Of a stretch of 44,266 bases of DNA, positions 42,701-44,266 are shown piece after piece; the first letter of the stretch is position 1; every line of letters starts with the position of its first letter. Source of the DNA: an uncultured Prevotellaceae bacterium (GTDB taxonomy: Bacteria > Bacteroidota > Bacteroidia > Bacteroidales > Bacteroidaceae); NCBI GenBank assembly GCA_947169115.1, contig CAMVOK010000024.1:1-44266 (forward strand). The letters are read 5' to 3'. The notes under the pieces were generated by a model. That model was not told where the DNA came from, searched no databases, and saw nothing but the letters and a program-made list of their open reading frames with translations. Both the position numbers and the translations under genes were made by a program.

Positions 42701-44266
42701 TACGCGGTGGGCCGTGCTGACGAGTGAGCAGTACGACATTCTGCGGCCTAATGTGTCGGCTACATACGATACCCGTCGCACGCATTGGCCAGTGGTGCGT
42801 GCTGCACGTAACACATCTGTCGTGGAGACGTCTGACGAGATGGCCGTATGGGAAAGTCCTGCCTCCACGACAGCCCAACTCAACACGATGGCTAATCTGT
42901 TGCGGGAGAAACTCACCACACAACTCGACGATGCAACCAAGACGACGCCCATCGACCTTAGTTATCTGATTGTGAATGCCGATTTCAGCGGAGCCATCAC
43001 CACAGGATGGACCAACGACGGCTTCGGGGTTCATGAAGATTATTACAAGGCAACAAGTGCGAACGGACCGGCTTTGGGCAACCGCTTTGGAGAACGCTGG
43101 GTGACATGGTTGTCGGCTCTACCCAACAGCGACCTGTATCAGACGATAGCGGCTGCCGATTTGCCAGCTGGTAGCTATCGGTTGACGGTCGATGTGCGGC
43201 TCGACCGCTGGGATGGCTCTGCGCCAACGGGTATTTCACTCTATGCTAAACCAGGAAGCCGCGACGAAGTGGCGACTGTATGCGACATCGCCGGTGGCGT
43301 GAATAGTGTGCTGGAGATAGCCTCCTTCCAGGTAGAGGAAGGGGAGGCTCTGAAGGTAGGCATTCGGATAAAGGATACTGAGAGTGTCAACTGGATGGCC
43401 TTCGATAACTTCCATCTCTATTATATCGGTCCCAACCACAGTTCTGTGCAGGAGGACAGCAATGGGGATGCTGTGAATGAGACACTAAGTCTCTATGGCA
43501 CATGGCGAACTTCGGAACAAGACGAACTGACAGCCCTTGTGAACAGCAATGTCAAGGCCGTTATGCTCAATACGGCCACCGTGAAGGGTCCCCTCACCAT
43601 ACCTACCGCCTCACAGCCCAACATGGTGATTTATGCCACCAAGGCCAGCGATGTAACGAACACCCAGAATGTGGTGGTCAACAGCCGTTGCTCAAGCTTT
43701 GTACTTACCGACAAACGAGACTTCTGTGTCCCTGTGGATTTCACCGCATCGCGCATCACCTACAACCGCGAAAACACCGGTGGTTACAACACCGTCTGCT
43801 TGCCTTTCGGTTTCACGTATAGTCAGATAGCGACACTTTTCGGTGCGGGATCCGAGGTGTATATGTATAGACGTAAGGGGGTAACCTCGGGTGGCGAAGA
43901 TTACCTTTCGTTTGAGCGAGTAGAGAGTGGCGACGAGGTAGAGCCTGGTCGTCCCTGTCTGATATATAGCGAAGCAACTACGTGGACAAACTACAATCGT
44001 TATGGTTCGTTCCCCGTGGTGGGTTCCCCTGTGGTGGGTGATGCCATCGACTTTACGGACGACGAGGGCAACGACATTCACATCGATGCCGAACCCGTCC
44101 GTGGTGTATTCCAGAATGGCAATCTCGGTGTGGGCTACTACAAACTGAACTCGGCCGGTACGGCCTTTGTCCGTTCCACGGCGGCAAGCACCATCAAGCC
44201 TTTCCGTTTCTTTGTTGACCCAGCAACCTTCCCGGCAGAAGTCAAGCAGTTGCGCTTCTTCATCGA
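39723..44266 (+). CDS. Large secreted protein with an endonuclease/exonuclease/phosphatase domain (3' end outside window)
   Basis: I translated the frame from the ATG at 39723 and it stays open to the last base, so at least 1,514 residues are encoded. The signal peptide is MKKILVLLSFLVVGLYGIV. A lectin-like module (about 25-185, YYLYNVYQAKFMTRGNSWG) is followed by an EEP domain (about 192-490). Its catalytic-type residues are N198 (MNVDGMP), E245 (GVSEDF), D387/N389 (VMGDTN) and D483/H484 (DHWP). Two more lectin-like modules follow (GAYLCNVETGDFLKCAGWWG and AGYFYNVDGGAFLSTNG). Jelly-roll-like segments lie between and after them (SYLIGSANFD, SYLIVNADFSG). EEP enzymes are metal-dependent phosphodiesterases acting on DNA, RNA, phospholipids or inositol phosphates; the substrate here is unknown. 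Confidence 0.85.
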   Translation, partial: MKKILVLLSFLVVGLYGIVDVRAAGFIGETPVAGTDYYLYNVYQAKFMTRGNSWGTQASLVPFGDAGILKVTLESAGGNKYKLNTHIVYNTKAWNAAVDNYLANVEGVPYVDAYYNSQTTSDHVTGNHINFTLTEADEGWYITSQGGGDLMFDSGTACMLTDKGDNTVLKEKALWRFIPVSEYEAMGAKSRFTVAAMNVDGMPRSVKILGVYTLNLNSDAKEADGATAIGSKLVGMGYDYIGVSEDFNYNSEIMAQIGGSYNQMTHRGGITISASTYTRYLAKNPLFDTDGLNLFYKNSLGVTGEYWTAWNEHYGYTDHEADGLIKKGYRYYLLTLPDGSTQVDLYIFHMEAGSDEGDIGARSTQLTQFANAILATDNRRPIIVMGDTNCRYTRDQLKSLFVDVVSADPRFTVKDAWVEYGRSGAYPSYGAYDITAGNYGYRRGEVVDKVLFINNTDSDIRLVCEAYRQDLSFINDAGEPLADHWPCVVDFSYHTYDPAIDDVVEDDLSQEGAYLCNVETGDFLKCAGWWGTHAALGKYGYPVNIAHLGNGKYTLATGRGDGYVGGDDPFFDAAEARWTISQVGDYYMLVNANNRALCKGDANNYAQGGIGPNTYYVQTATPNAADRGQLWEILSLDELNARMALASESSPVNCSYLIGSANFDRNDRNIYTNWTWQQGDDFSKHGSRSTGGWDTDHLANQVHEVFIGSGDFGEGSKNYFKLYQELSGLPAGKYKVTCQGFYRDGGAGTGSTTQKAFLFANGHEYVTANLPNIQDARYVQGSSQGVGSETNAYGGYVPNDKESAACYFSKGLYPVEVIVNVGSEGTLSIGIQKENRDKGTEQWTCWDNFQLFYYGFTPSSGDAGYFYNVDGGAFLSTNGSTDAVVTGWGTRVVLDPNAGIEWTKEASDTHYKLRSSSNYLGLVADGETDPNGYFTAWSDRTDNGETQFDIIPDGDYYTLKHVATANTQVGWSGDMSTKVPFFKLSVNDKELRGTRWAVLTSEQYDILRPNVSATYDTRRTHWPVVRAARNTSVVETSDEMAVWESPASTTAQLNTMANLLREKLTTQLDDATKTTPIDLSYLIVNADFSGAITTGWTNDGFGVHEDYYKATSANGPALGNRFGERWVTWLSALPNSDLYQTIAAADLPAGSYRLTVDVRLDRWDGSAPTGISLYAKPGSRDEVATVCDIAGGVNSVLEIASFQVEEGEALKVGIRIKDTESVNWMAFDNFHLYYIGPNHSSVQEDSNGDAVNETLSLYGTWRTSEQDELTALVNSNVKAVMLNTATVKGPLTIPTASQPNMVIYATKASDVTNTQNVVVNSRCSSFVLTDKRDFCVPVDFTASRITYNRENTGGYNTVCLPFGFTYSQIATLFGAGSEVYMYRRKGVTSGGEDYLSFERVESGDEVEPGRPCLIYSEATTWTNYNRYGSFPVVGSPVVGDAIDFTDDEGNDIHIDAEPVRGVFQNGNLGVGYYKLNSAGTAFVRSTAASTIKPFRFFVDPATFPAEVKQLRFFI

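Overview
The window is chromosomal DNA from a member of the Bacteroidales, most likely a Prevotella-type bacterium. Four things support this. Many genes and tRNAs are preceded by the Bacteroidetes -33/-7 promoter pattern (TTTG, 19-20 nt, TAnnTTTG). Shine-Dalgarno sequences are largely absent. The window has a PorX response regulator next to a PorW/SprE-like lipoprotein (type IX secretion). It also has large secreted proteins made of repeated lectin-like modules, one ending in a C-terminal motif usual in Prevotella. No rRNA, CRISPR array or prophage is visible. There are three tRNAs: Pro-GGG, Arg-CCU and Ser-CGA.

Layout. 0.1-4.6 kb: a flotillin-like membrane protein, a calycin-like lipoprotein and a TonB-dependent receptor. 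4.6-6.5 kb: tRNA-Pro and aroA with interleaved divergent promoters, and a small membrane protein overlapping the end of aroA. 6.5-12.7 kb: a tight operon of a PorW-like lipoprotein, PorX, TsaE and a PrsW-DUF805 fusion. 12.8-17.3 kb (minus): dnaE, trxA and a small acidic protein. 17.4-19.1 kb: psd, pssA and a DUF4834 protein (phosphatidylethanolamine synthesis). 19.2-22.7 kb: tRNA-Arg, then korA and korB, split by a DUF559 endonuclease-like gene that lies between inverted G/C-rich palindromes. 22.7-23.4 kb: a gene-poor stretch with terminators, dyads, tRNA-Ser and a duplicated tRNA-Ser 3' end. 23.4-26.5 kb: rfbA, rfbD and rfbB (dTDP-sugar synthesis, without rfbC). 26.5-38.0 kb (minus): a 3,379-residue secreted M60-type metallopeptidase followed by two paralogous deoxynucleoside kinases. 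38.0-39.6 kb (minus): an RQC-like winged-helix protein and an MTA/SAH nucleosidase. 39.7 kb to the end: a large secreted protein with an endonuclease/exonuclease/phosphatase domain, cut off by the window edge.

Two sequence phenomena stand out. First, the unit at 21224-21717 (inverted palindromic repeats around a DUF559 gene) looks like a small mobile element. It supplies the stop codon of korA and the start codon plus about 27 N-terminal residues of korB, and a related palindrome encodes the C-terminal tail of RfbD. Second, at least six places hold short-period tandem arrays (7, 8 or 9 nt, with different unit sequences) that end 0-14 nt before a start codon: pssA, korA, rfbB, a dNK gene, mtnN and the RQC-like gene. 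They seem to act as, or replace, the translation leader.

The genes are mostly housekeeping: cell-wall and lipid precursors, DNA replication, tRNA modification, nucleotide salvage and central ferredoxin-linked metabolism. Secreted host- or diet-polymer-facing proteins are placed between them. PorX/PorW could serve the secretion of the large exported proteins, but that link is inferred.
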